Below, piece by piece: positions 25,151 through 36,055 of a stretch of DNA of 64,000 nucleotides. The stretch covers positions 1 to 64,000 of the forward strand of contig JAQGEQ010000332.1 of NCBI GenBank assembly GCA_034620365.1, read 5' to 3'. The notes under the pieces were generated by a model. It did not search any database. It was given only the letters and a program-made list of their open reading frames with translations, and had not been told where the DNA came from. The stretch is from Pegea sp. RAD2-039 (taxonomy: Eukaryota > Chordata > Thaliacea > Salpida > Salpidae). The translations under genes were made by a program, and so were the position numbers. Within the stretch, counting starts at the first letter, position 1, and each line of letters begins with the position of its first letter.

Positions 25151-26237
25151 ATTTTTGAATGGATAGATTTTCTTCTACACTACAAAATTAAAACTGTGGT
25201 ATTTGGTTTTGTTTGTTTTTTTACTAATTGTATCGTTCTGTGAAAAATAAAAAAAGTGAAATTTTATTTAATGAAAAGAGAAATTTATAGTAAATTTTAT
25301 TTCCCGCTATGTTTTAAACAAATAATTAAATATGAATAAATATAAAGAAAAAAGTTGAATAGACGGAAAAATGAAGTCCAAGGAAAATATAAATAAAAAC
25401 AAAATAAATAAATATATAAACAAATAAGATTAATAGAAAAATTATGAAATAAAAATTATAAACAAACTTAAAAGAATAGATAATTAACTACATATAAGAA
25501 ATAATTTAATTTTTAAAAAATTCTTATTTTCATTTGCGTACACTTTCGATTATTTAATCACAAAAAGTTATTTCAATAGTTTTCTATATAAATGAATAAA
25601 ATACTTTGTAGAAATCACTATTGATATTTATTTACTTTTCCTTAGTAAAACTTCTCTTATTAAGTCAAAGCATAATTAACTAAAATTTAATTTTTCATAG
25701 ATTTTATGATAGTTGATTGTAAAAAGTAAATTTTCATTAATATATTCCACATAAATTGGAAATACAATTATAAAATAGTATCAACGTAAATGCACTTAAA
25801 TGAATAAATTGTGTGAATTTAAGTTGCTTTTTGACAACAGATATAAAACTAGATAAAATTTCCAGGATGATTTTTGTAAATATTATAACTATAAAAATAC
25901 TTTTCTATATACAAATATACAAAAATATTTATTTATTTGTTTTTTATTTACTAACTAAACGTTTCGTGAAAATCTGAAATCATATTTTATTTAAAAGTAT
26001 ATAAATAAACCAACATTTTTTAATATAAAACGAACTCAAAATCAAACTTGAATAAGAAGTTTTAACAACATATTGAGATTGTTGTAATTTTCTTCAAAGC
26101 TAAAGAACTTTCAATTGAAAACGAAATCGTTCTCTTAGCTAATAGCATATTATATGAAAATTTTCCTTTAACGTGATGCTTGTTATCTTGTTGTTTTTTA
26201 TGCAAACATTGTATTTAAGATGAAGTAATTTTTCAAT
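22671..26237. repeat. Third partial copy: post-A spacer plus B-type promoter
   Basis: This block matches about 3,957-7,530 of unit 1 and the equivalent of unit 2. It is more diverged than units 1 and 2 are from each other, with many substitutions and small indels. It ends about 45 bp before the point where an ILP-B start codon would lie and is joined directly to the zinc-finger gene duplicate. It carries a complete B-type upstream region but no coding exon. Confidence 0.88.
26024..26030 (+). promoter_or_regulatory. Orphan ILP-B-type promoter (TATA element)
   Basis: TATAAAA followed by the same CGAACTCAAAATCAAAC-type leader as ILP-B, with the donor-like GTAATT near 26,085. Homology ends near 26,237, before the leader acceptor and ATG. 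A promoter without its gene is thus left at the array boundary, facing the 3' end of the minus-strand finger-gene copy. Confidence 0.6.
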
Positions 26238-26240
26238 TTT

Positions 26241-28945
26241 AAATAGAGTAGCAATAACTTTTATGTAAACTTTAAGTTATCGGTTCTTTTTATGGGCCAA
26301 AAATAAATTTTCATTATTTAGAAATAAGTCAATTTTTTCATTAATTAATTAAACAAAATCTTAAACTGTAAACTGCTCTGAAAAATAAACAATTTAGTTA
26401 GAAATTCTGCTTTTGGAAATTTAATCTTCTTGCTTTCTTCCCGAGTCTTTTAAAGATATAAAAATATTTTAAAGAACTTTTCAACACTTTTTCAAACAAC
26501 TTTTATTTTTGGGTTTCGACTCAATATGTAAATACAAACATTAAGACACAAGATTGGTTTTATCTTTATAATCGTCTCGACATTTCACTAAAGTCAAAAC
26601 CATAAAAAATAAACATAATGAAACCGATAAAAACGCATTTTTAATTATTAAACCAGATTGAATTAAGTTGGCATCATAAATTGATATCTTTTTATTAAGA
26701 TGTAATTGATTAAGAAAAACTCTTTAACGAAAATATATACATTTTCAGATTTTTAAACTCAAGATAATCATCTTAAAAACATAATGAAGCAAATATGCTA
26801 CAAACAAGTCGATATAATCTTGTTGATTATGGAACAAAACGATTCCAAATCATATGGAAATCCATTTCATTAGGATTGGATGTCTTGAAGTCGCATTGAT
26901 TGCATTTTTTTGAAACCTTATCTGCACGAGCCTTTAAAAAAATTAGGTTTAGCTCAATGAAGCAAACAGTTTTTCATAAAAGCTATCATAACGCATAGAT
27001 TAATAAGTTTTTGAGATACAATTTAGTTGTAACTTATTAAATAAGTAGTAGTTTTGGCTAAATTTGAAATTTGTATAGAGTCTGACTGATTATATCAAGA
27101 AATTCTTTTTATATACATGTTTGCTTGAGTTATTTTACCTTCTCAAATGTAGTGCTTTGATAATTTGGCAATGTGCTAACTTCAGTGCTATACATTTGCT
27201 TCTGATTTTGTTCTTTTTGAAAGCAATATTCACATCTCTTACGAAATGATTTTGCCTTATTCAGGTTTCGCATAAGAGTCTGATTACGCTTTTGCAAAAC
27301 ATACAGCTGATGCTTCAAATTCTCAATCTCATTGACGAGAGACTTTTTATCCTTGCCTAGCAATGATGAAGTTCTTGATTGAATTTTGTTTGTTTGCAAG
27401 GTCTTGTTGGATTTAGAAATATGGGGCTGGTGGATTTGAGCTTCTATAATAGAGAAAATGGGTAAAAATAATGGTTAAATGCTGTAAATGAATAAAATTA
27501 AATAAACTTTAAATAAAATAGCAACAGTGGTCAAATATTATTTTGTCATTTCAATAAAATAAGCAGTGTTTAGATGGATGATCAGGATAAACTACTATAT
27601 ACTAAGACCCTTATAAGAAGTAAATTACAATCATAAATGAGTAATTTTGTTTTCATCTCATAAGTAGTTGGTATCTTTATCTTAACTTAAAACTCCAAAA
27701 AAGGATTTTTAAGAATAATTCTTATAATTGAAAACTTTTTATGGCATGATTCGATTTCTTGGTTTATTTTTAAGTGGAAATGGTATAAATAATTTTAAAA
27801 GCAAGTACCTATTTAAATTTAGTTAAATAAAATAGTTCAACTAACCTGACTGCAGTGGTTGCAACGTATGATTGTTGACCATTGGGTTTTGAGTCATTGA
27901 AGAAAAAGCAGATTTATGAATTCCATTATTTTGGATGTTATCAGAAGAAGGAACTTTATCCATAGAGGTCTTCATGCAGGGATTTATTGACGATGTCTAC
28001 GTGTAAGTTAGTTTAGTTGGATAGAAATACATTAGTATATTTGTTAGAATGTAAATTGCAGCAATTCACCTCAGTGTATTGTTTGTTCTCTTTCATTGAG
28101 GATTTTTGTTGATTTAGATAATCTTTTTTCAGCCACGCTTTCTTATAATGAGTAGGTATATTCTGAAGCAAGATAATTTTTGGTGATTTCAAACTATAAG
28201 ACTACTTAATCTATTTAAGTTACTATATAACTGATTTTACGAGCAGTAAGTCGTTTTCAATCTTATAATTTATCAGTTAGATGAAATATGATGCGTTGCA
28301 AATATTTATCTACATTTCTACTATCTTTCTGTATGATGAAAGCTCTGTATAATTTGTCATGTGCAGCCATGCATTGAAAAAAATTAATAAATAAAGAAAA
28401 ACTACTATAGTTGGATTATTATTGAAGGAATTTTGTCGACAAACTTGACTAGAAGTTTTAAAGAATCATTAAAAAATTGGTAAATTGGCGAAAACGAAAG
28501 CAAAAGTAAATCATTGTAAGCGTTTTTACTATTTAATTTAAAATTAAATAAGAATGTATTTTGTAAAACTTAGAAATTAACAGAAGATCTCATAATTTTA
28601 AAAGAAAAAAAAACAAAAAGATCTAAATCCTATTTTAAAGGTACTCATAAATAAAACACTATTTTCGAAATACTTAAATGTGAAACAATTTGATTGTCAG
28701 CAAATGAATTTAATATACTATAATTATTACATAATAACTTCCATTATTATCAATCAAAAAATTTAATAATAAAGATTTAAAACCTTAGCTTGGTTAAACG
28801 TTCTAGTAGAAAACTGCTGATGATCCAAATATAATTTGAGAGAATTCAAATATAAGCTTTGCTGCATCGCATGGTGCTGCTGCTGAAGATAGGGATTCAA
28901 CACTCCTGTTGGAATCGCTGTTTTTACAAATTCTGTATGAGTCGC
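26241..28945. repeat. Segmental duplicate of zinc-finger gene 3' half, copy 1
   Basis: Matches 33,355-36,050 (offset about 7.1 kb), with exons, introns and 2.2 kb or more of flank conserved and many small differences. Its left edge abuts the ILP array. Its right edge lies inside an exon of the parent gene. Confidence 0.88.
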
Positions 28946-28951
28946 CATCAT
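26827..28951 (-). CDS. Truncated duplicate of C2H2/coiled-coil protein
   Basis: Minus-strand exons 28784-28951, 28070-28162, 27846-27996, 27139-27443 and 26827-26931 stay in frame (phases 0, 0, 1, 0) and would give 273 residues. The first exon starts with a new ATG-ATG-GCG sequence exactly where homology to the parent exon ends; the parent's first three exons are absent. It contains a Gln-rich N-terminus (PYLQQQHHAMQQ), a leucine-zipper-like coil (KKSLVNEIENLKHQL) and a terminal finger C249-x2-C252-x12-H265, in which the last ligand is R270 (CGT) where the parent has His (CAT). It is probably a degrading paralog or a non-zinc-binding variant. Whether it has a promoter is unknown. The first intron's donor (AAG-GTTTTAA) is weak but shared with the parent. 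Confidence 0.6.
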
Positions 28952-29039
28952 AACTTGATATATTATAATTAAGATGTGATTGATAAAGATAAACTATCTA
29001 ACAAAAATAAATACAATGATGAAATAAAAAAAGAATCTA

Positions 29040-29700
29040 AAAGAATCTAAGCAAAGAGGATAATGAAGGATTCCAGTCGCATTGCAAAGAAGATTTTCTA
29101 GGAATAAAGGCCTCGTAAGGCATCACGGCTCTTGTGATGTTCGTTGCGCTCGCGTTGTCCCATGAAAAATTCACTAAAACGGTGTTATATTGGTGCAAGA
29201 TCTATCCCCTATAGGAAGCTGTTGATGACGTCACCAAAGTTTAGGGATCTCAGTGAGAGCATAAATGTCAGGTTCACGTCGAAGTTTCCAATAATCACCA
29301 TTAAAGACTCAACAATCGCTTTTCGCCTAGAAACTTTGCTGGAAACAATAAAAAATATCAAAAAAATTAAATAACTCAATAAAAAGAATAAACAAATCGA
29401 ACCAGAACAAGAGAGGATCATGAACGGTTCCAGTCGCGTCAAGATGAAGATTTTCTAAGGATAAAGGCCCCGTTTACCATCACAGATCGTATGGTCACCA
29501 TTGCGGTCTCGTTGTTCCATTAAAATTTCAGAGACACGGTGTTATATTTGTAAAAGATCTATCTCCTTAGACCCATCACCGCAGAGGGTCTCAAAGGTGA
29601 AAATCCGATCTATAAATGTATGTATGGGAAATTTAGTGAAAGTAATACCTATTTATTCTTGTCTGACAATGATAACACTTCCATTCGATTAGGATTTGAT
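29040..29700. repeat. Two ~185-bp direct repeats, less AT-rich
   Basis: About 29,046-29,230 and 29,405-29,590 share landmarks: GGTTCCAGTCGC-like, AAGATTTTCTA-GGA-TAAAGGCC, CACGGTGTTATAT and AAGATCTATC. G+C is visibly higher than in the flanks. Short open frames on both strands show no domain. It could be a transposon remnant or a repeated unit of the array to its right. Confidence 0.5.
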
Positions 29701-31640
29701 TAACCAGCAGGACAACTAAAATTAAGCTAAAATTCCATAATCATCAAATGTATTGTGGAGATTCCGTTTATATCTCTGTTAAACACATATTTTAAACTTA
29801 ATTATGAAAGCTTTAAAAACTTCTATGAAAGAAAAATCAAGTAACAGTTTTAGGCTATAGAGCGATCAACAAAAAGGAGGAGAGAGAACTATGGATGTGT
29901 TTACTCTATAAAACAATCAATGCCATAGGGCTTGCTATCCACTCGTACAACAGGGGTTACCCGAGCAATTGGGTCTCTGACCCAAGCTTCATTTGGTTAA
30001 TTCGATCGGAGTGTTTGGGTGCTTGTTATGTAAGAATGAACTGTTTAGTCTAAAGGTGTGTGGATTGATCCTTGATTGGAGAGGTGTCATGGGCCACAAA
30101 AAATTTGAAAACACTCTAAAGGAACGCCTTTATTGGTGGAATCATGGAAAGCATAAGCATTAAAGTGCTAAAATTGAGTAAGTGGCTACACAGTTGAATC
30201 TATAATCGAAAAAGTGCTTGAGAGGATGACTTAGTTCACTAGGGGGTTTGTTCAGGGGCAACCTTAGTGAGATTGCAGATGGGTTGATCTTAAATAGATG
30301 TGGACTGCTGCCCTGAAGGAAGCATCCCTAAATATAGATTTATCGTGGCTGCCAAAGCCTAGTGATTTGTCACTAACATGAGGTAAGAAAGTCCTCCCCA
30401 AGACTGTAATTAATAATCAATGACTACAAAAATATTTTATAGCAAATTAAGTTAAAGTAATACTTAATTAATCTTGTCTGACAATGATATTACTTCAGTC
30501 CATTAGGATTTGATTAACCAGCATGACAGTTAAAAATCCATGATCATCAATTGTATTTGTAAGAATGAACTGTTTAGTCTAAAGGTGTGTGGATTGATCC
30601 TTGATTGGAGAGGTGCATGGGCCACAAAAAATTTGAAAACACTCTAAAGGAACAACTTTAATGGTGGATTCATGGAAAGCACAAGCTTTAAAGTGCTAAA
30701 ATTAAGTAAGTGGCTACATAGTTACATCTATAGTGGAACAGATGCTTGAGAAGGTGACTTAGTTCAATATGGGGGCTTGTTCAGGGACAACTTTGGTGAG
30801 ATTGCAAGTGGGTTGATCTTGAAGAGATGTGGATCGCTTCCCTGAAGGAAGCATCACTAAAGTTAGATCATTCATGGCTTCAAGAGCCCATTGATTTGTC
30901 ACTAACATGAGATATGCAAGTCCTCCCCAAGATTATAATTAAAAATCGATGGCTACAAAAATATTTTATTTCAAAGTAAGTAAAAGTTTTACCAATTTGA
31001 TCTCATTTGACATTGACCATTGTTTGGTCCAGTTAGAATTTGATTAACAAACAGGACAATTCAAATTCCATCATCATCAAATGTTTTGTGGAGATTCCGT
31101 TTAATGATCTGTTAAACACATATTATAAACTTAATTATGAAAGCTTTTAAAACTTCTATGAAAGAAAGAGCAAGTAACAGTGTTAGGCTGTGGAGCGACC
31201 AACAAAAGGGAAGAGAGAGAAATGTGGATGTCCCTGCTCTATATAACGATCTACCCTAGAAGGCTCGCTATCCACTCAAGCAACAAGGGTTTACCTGAGC
31301 AGATTGGTCTCTGACTCGAGCTTCATTCGGTTTATTTATTTATTACAATAAATGTGACGGAAGGTGCCTAAAGAGAGTACCTCTCGCTAACACACATTCT
31401 CACAAATTAGATCATCATAGGAAGAGAGTTTTTGGTTGCTTGTCATGTAAGAATGAACTGTTTAGTCTAACGGCCTTATGGGTGGATTCTTGGAAAACAC
31501 AACCTTTAAAACGCTCAATTTATATAAGTGGCTACAAAGTTGCATCTATAAAGCAGATACTTGAGAGGATGATTATTTCACTATGGGGGCTTATTTATGG
31601 GTAACCTTATCGAGATTGCTAATAAAGACATATTTTAATC
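29690..31640. repeat. Alternating two-part repeat array of unknown family
   Basis: Block A (about 29,690-30,000) recurs at 31,030-31,325, with a fragment at 30,500-30,550. Block B (about 30,030-30,480) recurs at 30,558-31,000 and, shortened, at 31,440-31,640. Landmarks of A are GTGGAGATTCCGTTTA and CTCGCTATCCACTC-like. Landmarks of B are GTAAGAATGAACTG and CATGGGCCACAAAAAA. No long ORF or terminal inverted repeat is recognised. Copies differ by about 10%, so this looks like an older mobile or satellite-like unit. Confidence 0.6.
31325..31425 (-). mobile_element. Short 5'-truncated LINE 3' end inserted in repeat array
   Basis: Interrupts the A-to-B transition that is continuous at 29,985-30,040. 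On the minus strand it ends in TTTATTGTAATAAATAAATA, the same terminus as the larger LINE fragment at 32,520. It is about 90 bp long, typical of a severely 5'-truncated insertion. Confidence 0.5.
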
Positions 31641-32515
31641 TTGATAATGAAAGCATCATTCATTCTAATTAATTTTATAACAAAAGTAGAATTTTTACTA
31701 ACCATAATAAGATTTATATCATTTAAAATAATGTTTTTAATAAATAAATTTAAATTAAATAGATAATTGTTTGCAATAAAGATGATTACAATTAAACAAA
31801 TATAAAATGGAATCCATTATATAAAATTGGTCCATTTCTATTAAACTATATTAATAAATAGTATATAATAATATAACAGATATCTAATACAAAACATACA
31901 ATAGTTCTGACGACAGATAATAAATAATATGATAATAACACTATAGATATAGATACAACTAAAGATATAACATTTTAAACTAATTAAAAGTTAATTTAAG
32001 GAGTTTTTAGAGAGATTAAACAATGAAAAGCTATTTTCAATATACTATTAAATAAGTAATCAATTATAAAATTGTTTGAATAATAATTTTTAAAGAAATA
32101 AAAATAACCTCAAACCGACATTTGTAATTAAAATTTATATCATGTACATAAAAGTAAGTTTAATTTCAAAATAAATTGAAGAAAATATTTAATATTTATT
32201 AAGCTTTTTATTATCAATTTCAAATATGGTATAAAACTAATAATTCTTATATCGATCTTACAATTACTAAAATAATATTATTAAAATGAAATTATAAAAG
32301 TTTAAATCAGAGGAAAGCAGTAAATCAAAAGAAAAAGTGAATGAAATTATAAAAATTATACTTAAAAATTTTCAAGTAAGCTAAAAAACAATAACTATAT
32401 ATACAGTAAATAACTCTAAAATTATTAGTTACACTAAAAATCTTGAAATAAATATTACCAGTAAACTTGAATGGAAATTCAAGGTTGAAATTTTGCTACC
32501 TAAATTGGCGTAATA
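31641..32515. other. AT-rich intergenic, no gene seen
   Basis: Extremely AT-rich. I see no exon, RNA gene or ordered repeat. Confidence 0.5.
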
Positions 32516-32519
32516 AAAC

Positions 32520-33250
32520 TTTGAACTTATTTATTTATTCATTACAATAAACGAAATGGGATGCTTGAAACCAACACCTTTCGTAGCAATTTTTTTTACA
32601 TTTAACTTCATTTATAATAATTTTTTTAAACAATCATGATATAAGTACAAAATGACATGTACGAAACTCACGCCAGTTCACGAGTTTCCATAAAACATAA
32701 CAGTAAATAATTAAAAGGGTCTTAATTATACAAAAAGAGAAAATTAATGAAAATTTAAAATTATAGTTGGGAAAATACTAAAACAATTCAATTTTTTCTT
32801 GAGCAGCACAAGTGATTCTGACATGACAATGTCTTATGGCAACTAGCTCTGAGTAATAATTGTGCAGTATGAAAGGGAAATTTGCTCTGATTAATGTACC
32901 AGGTTATATACGTTTATTAAGATGTAATGTGTGTTATCTTCGTTGATATAACTTGTGGGGAGGACTAATGGAGAAAAAGTATGAAATTGAAAGTCAACTA
33001 GATTAGGGAAAGGCTTAAAATTAATTATTAGGTTGTATTTAACCCGTTGAATTTCATAAGTATCTAAATCTAAAAAACTAAGACCTTATTTATAACTTTG
33101 TTAATTAGTCTTAAGTTTCCTGCATACCAATTTCGTACGAGTAACCTGAACAAATTCATTGCTTTTTATTTCACTATCTTGATATAACATCCATGCACTG
33201 ACACTGTATTCAAGCATTGGACGTATTTAGAACTTGAAGAAGTGTGAATC
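32520..33250 (-). mobile_element. 5'-truncated LINE fragment with RT thumb remnant
   Basis: On the minus strand, from 33,223, the translation RPMLEYSVSAWM, then a SNEFVQVTRTKLV-like stretch, matches the conserved region after the reverse-transcriptase palm of Jockey/CR1-type LINEs (usually RP-x-LEY-x3-W followed by E-x2-Q-x3-TK). A stop codon lies just upstream, and further stops follow near 33,095 and beyond. The 3' end near 32,525 has the TTTATTGTAATGAATAAATAAATA tail as a short tandem repeat, typical of CR1-like 3' termini. It is inactive. Confidence 0.65.
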
Positions 33251-33344
33251 ATTTAAAAAAGGTTTTTATATTAACTAATTAAAATATAAACGATTTTTTG
33301 AAAATGTTTTAAACTTTTTCAAACTAAACAAAAGTTTTAAGAGT

Positions 33345-36055
33345 CGTTTCTTATCGAAAATAGTGTAGTAAAACCTTTTATGTAAACTTTAAGTTTTCTG
33401 TTCTTTTTATGGGCCAAAAATTAAAATTTCATTAGTTAGAAATAAGTCAATTCTTTCATTATTTGATTAAACAAAATTTTAAACTGTAAACTGCTCCGAA
33501 TAATAAACAATTTATTTAGAAATTCTGCTTTTGGAAATTTAATCTTCTTGCTTTCTTCCGGAGTCTTTTAAAGATATTAAAAATTTTTAAAAAACATTTC
33601 AACACTTTTTTAAACAACCTTTATTTTTGGGTTTCGACTCAATATGTAAATACAAACATTAAAACAAAGGATCGGTTTTATCTTCATAATGCTCTTTACA
33701 TTTCATTAAAGTCAAAACCATTAAAAAGAAACATCATGAAACCGATAAAAACACTTTTTTAATTATTAAATCAGATTGAGTTAAGTCGGCATCAAAAATT
33801 GATATCTTTTTTTTAAGATGTAATTGATTAAGAAAGACTCTATTAAGAAAATAAATACATTTTCAGATTTTTAAACTAAAGATAATCATCTTAAAAACAT
33901 AATGAAGCAAATATGCTACAAACAAGTCGATATAATCTTGTTGATTATGGAACAAAATGATTCCAAATCATATGGAAATCCATTTCATTAGGATTGGATG
34001 TCTTGAAGTCGCATTGATTGCATTTTTTTGAAACCTTATTTGCACGAGCCTTTAAAAAAATTAGGTTTAGCTCAATCAGGCAAACAGTTTTTCATAAAAG
34101 CTATCATTGCGTAGATTAATAAGTTTTTGAGATACAATTTAGTTGTAACTTATTAAATAAGTAGTAGTTTTGGCTAAATTTGAAATTTGTATAGAGTCTG
34201 ACTGATTAGATCAAGAAATTCTTTTTATATACATGTTTGCTTGAGTTATTTTACCTTCTCGAATGTAGTGCTTTGATAATTTTGCAATGTGTTAACTCCA
34301 GTGCTATACATTTGCTTCTGATTTTGTTCTTTTTGAAAACAATATTCACATCTATTACGAAATGATTTTGCCTTGTTCAGGTTTCGCATAAGAGTCTGAT
34401 TACGCTTTTGCGAAACATACAGCTGATGCTTCAAATTCTCAATCTCATTGACGAGAGACTTTTTATCCTTGCCTAGCAATGATGAAGTTCTTGATTGACT
34501 TTTGTTTGTTTGCAAGGTCTTGTTGGATTTAGAAATATGGGGCTGGTGGATTTGAGCTTCTATAATAGAGAAAATGGGTAAAAATAATGGTTAAATGCTG
34601 TAAATGAATAAACTTAAATTCGTAATTGAAGATAAAATAGCAACAGTGGTCAAAGATTATTTTGTCATTTCAATAAAATAAGCAGTGTTTAGATGGATGA
34701 TCAGGATAAACTACTATATACTAAGACCTTTATAAGAAGTAAATTACAATCATAAATGAGTAATTTTGTTTTCGTCTCATAAGTAGTTGGTATATTTATC
34801 TCAATTTAAAACTCCAAAAAAAGGATTTTTAAGAATAATCCTTAAAAATGAAACCTTTTTATGGCATGATTCGATTTCTTGGTTTATTTTAAAGTGGAAA
34901 TGGTATAAATAATTTTAAAAGCAAGTACCTATTTAAATTTAGTTAAATAAAATAGTTCAACTAACCTGACTGCAGTGGTTGCAACGTATGATTGTTGGCC
35001 GTTGGGTTTTGAGTCATTGAAGAAAAAACAGATTTATGAGTTCCATTTTTTTGGATGTTCTCAGAAGAAGGAACTTTATCCATAGAGGTCTTCATGCAGG
35101 GATTTATTGACGACTTCTACGTGTAAGTTAGTTTAATTAGTTAGAAATACAATAGTATATTTGTTAGAATGTAAATTGCAGCAAATCACCTCAGTGTGTT
35201 GTTTGTTCTCTTTCATTGAGGATTTTTGTTGATTTAGATAATCACTTTTCAGCCACGCTTTCTTATAATGAGTAGGTATATCCTGAAGCAAGATAATTTT
35301 TGGTGATTTCAAACTATAAGATTACTTAATCTTTTTAAGTTACTATATAACTGATTTTACGAGCAGTAAGTCGTTTTTAATCTTATAATTTATCAGTTAG
35401 ATGAAATATGATGCGTTGCAAATATTTATCTACATTTTTATTATCTTTCTGTATGATGAAAGTTCTGTATAATTTGTCATCTGCAGCCATGCATTGAAAA
35501 AAATTAATAAAGAAAGAAAAACTACTAAAGTTGGATTATTTTTGAAGGAATTTTGTCGACAAACTTGACTAGAAGTTTTAAAGAATCATTAATCAACTGA
35601 TAAAGTTGCAAAAACGAAAGCAAAAATAAATGATCTTAAGCGTTTTTACTATTTTAATTTAAAAGTAAATAAAGATGTAGCTTTTAAAACTTAGAAATTA
35701 ACTGAAGATCTCATAAATTTAAATGAAAAAAAACAAAAAGATTTAAATCCTATTTTCAAAGGTACTCATAAATAAAACACTATTTTCGAAATACTTAAAT
35801 GTGAAACAATTTGATTGTCAGCAAATGAATTTAATACACTATAACTATTACATAATAACTTCCATTATTATCAATCAAAAAATGTAATAATAAAGATTTA
35901 AAACCTTAGCTTGGTTAAACGTTCTAGTAGAAAACTGCTGATGTTCCAAATATGATTTGAGAGAATTCAAATATAAGCTTTGCTGCATCGCATGGTGCTG
36001 CTGCTGAAGATAGGGATTCAACACTCCTGTTGGAATCGCTGTTTTTACAAATTCT
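33345..36055. repeat. Segmental duplicate, parental copy (copy 2)
   Basis: The parental half of the 2.7-kb duplication also present at 26,241-28,945. It is parental because the gene continues intact upstream of 36,055 here and not in the other copy. Confidence 0.85.

Noticed and set aside
29144-29692. Short open frames on both strands in the 29 kb repeats
   Set aside because: They occur in a less AT-rich repeat where frames stay open by chance. The two repeats do not preserve the same protein.
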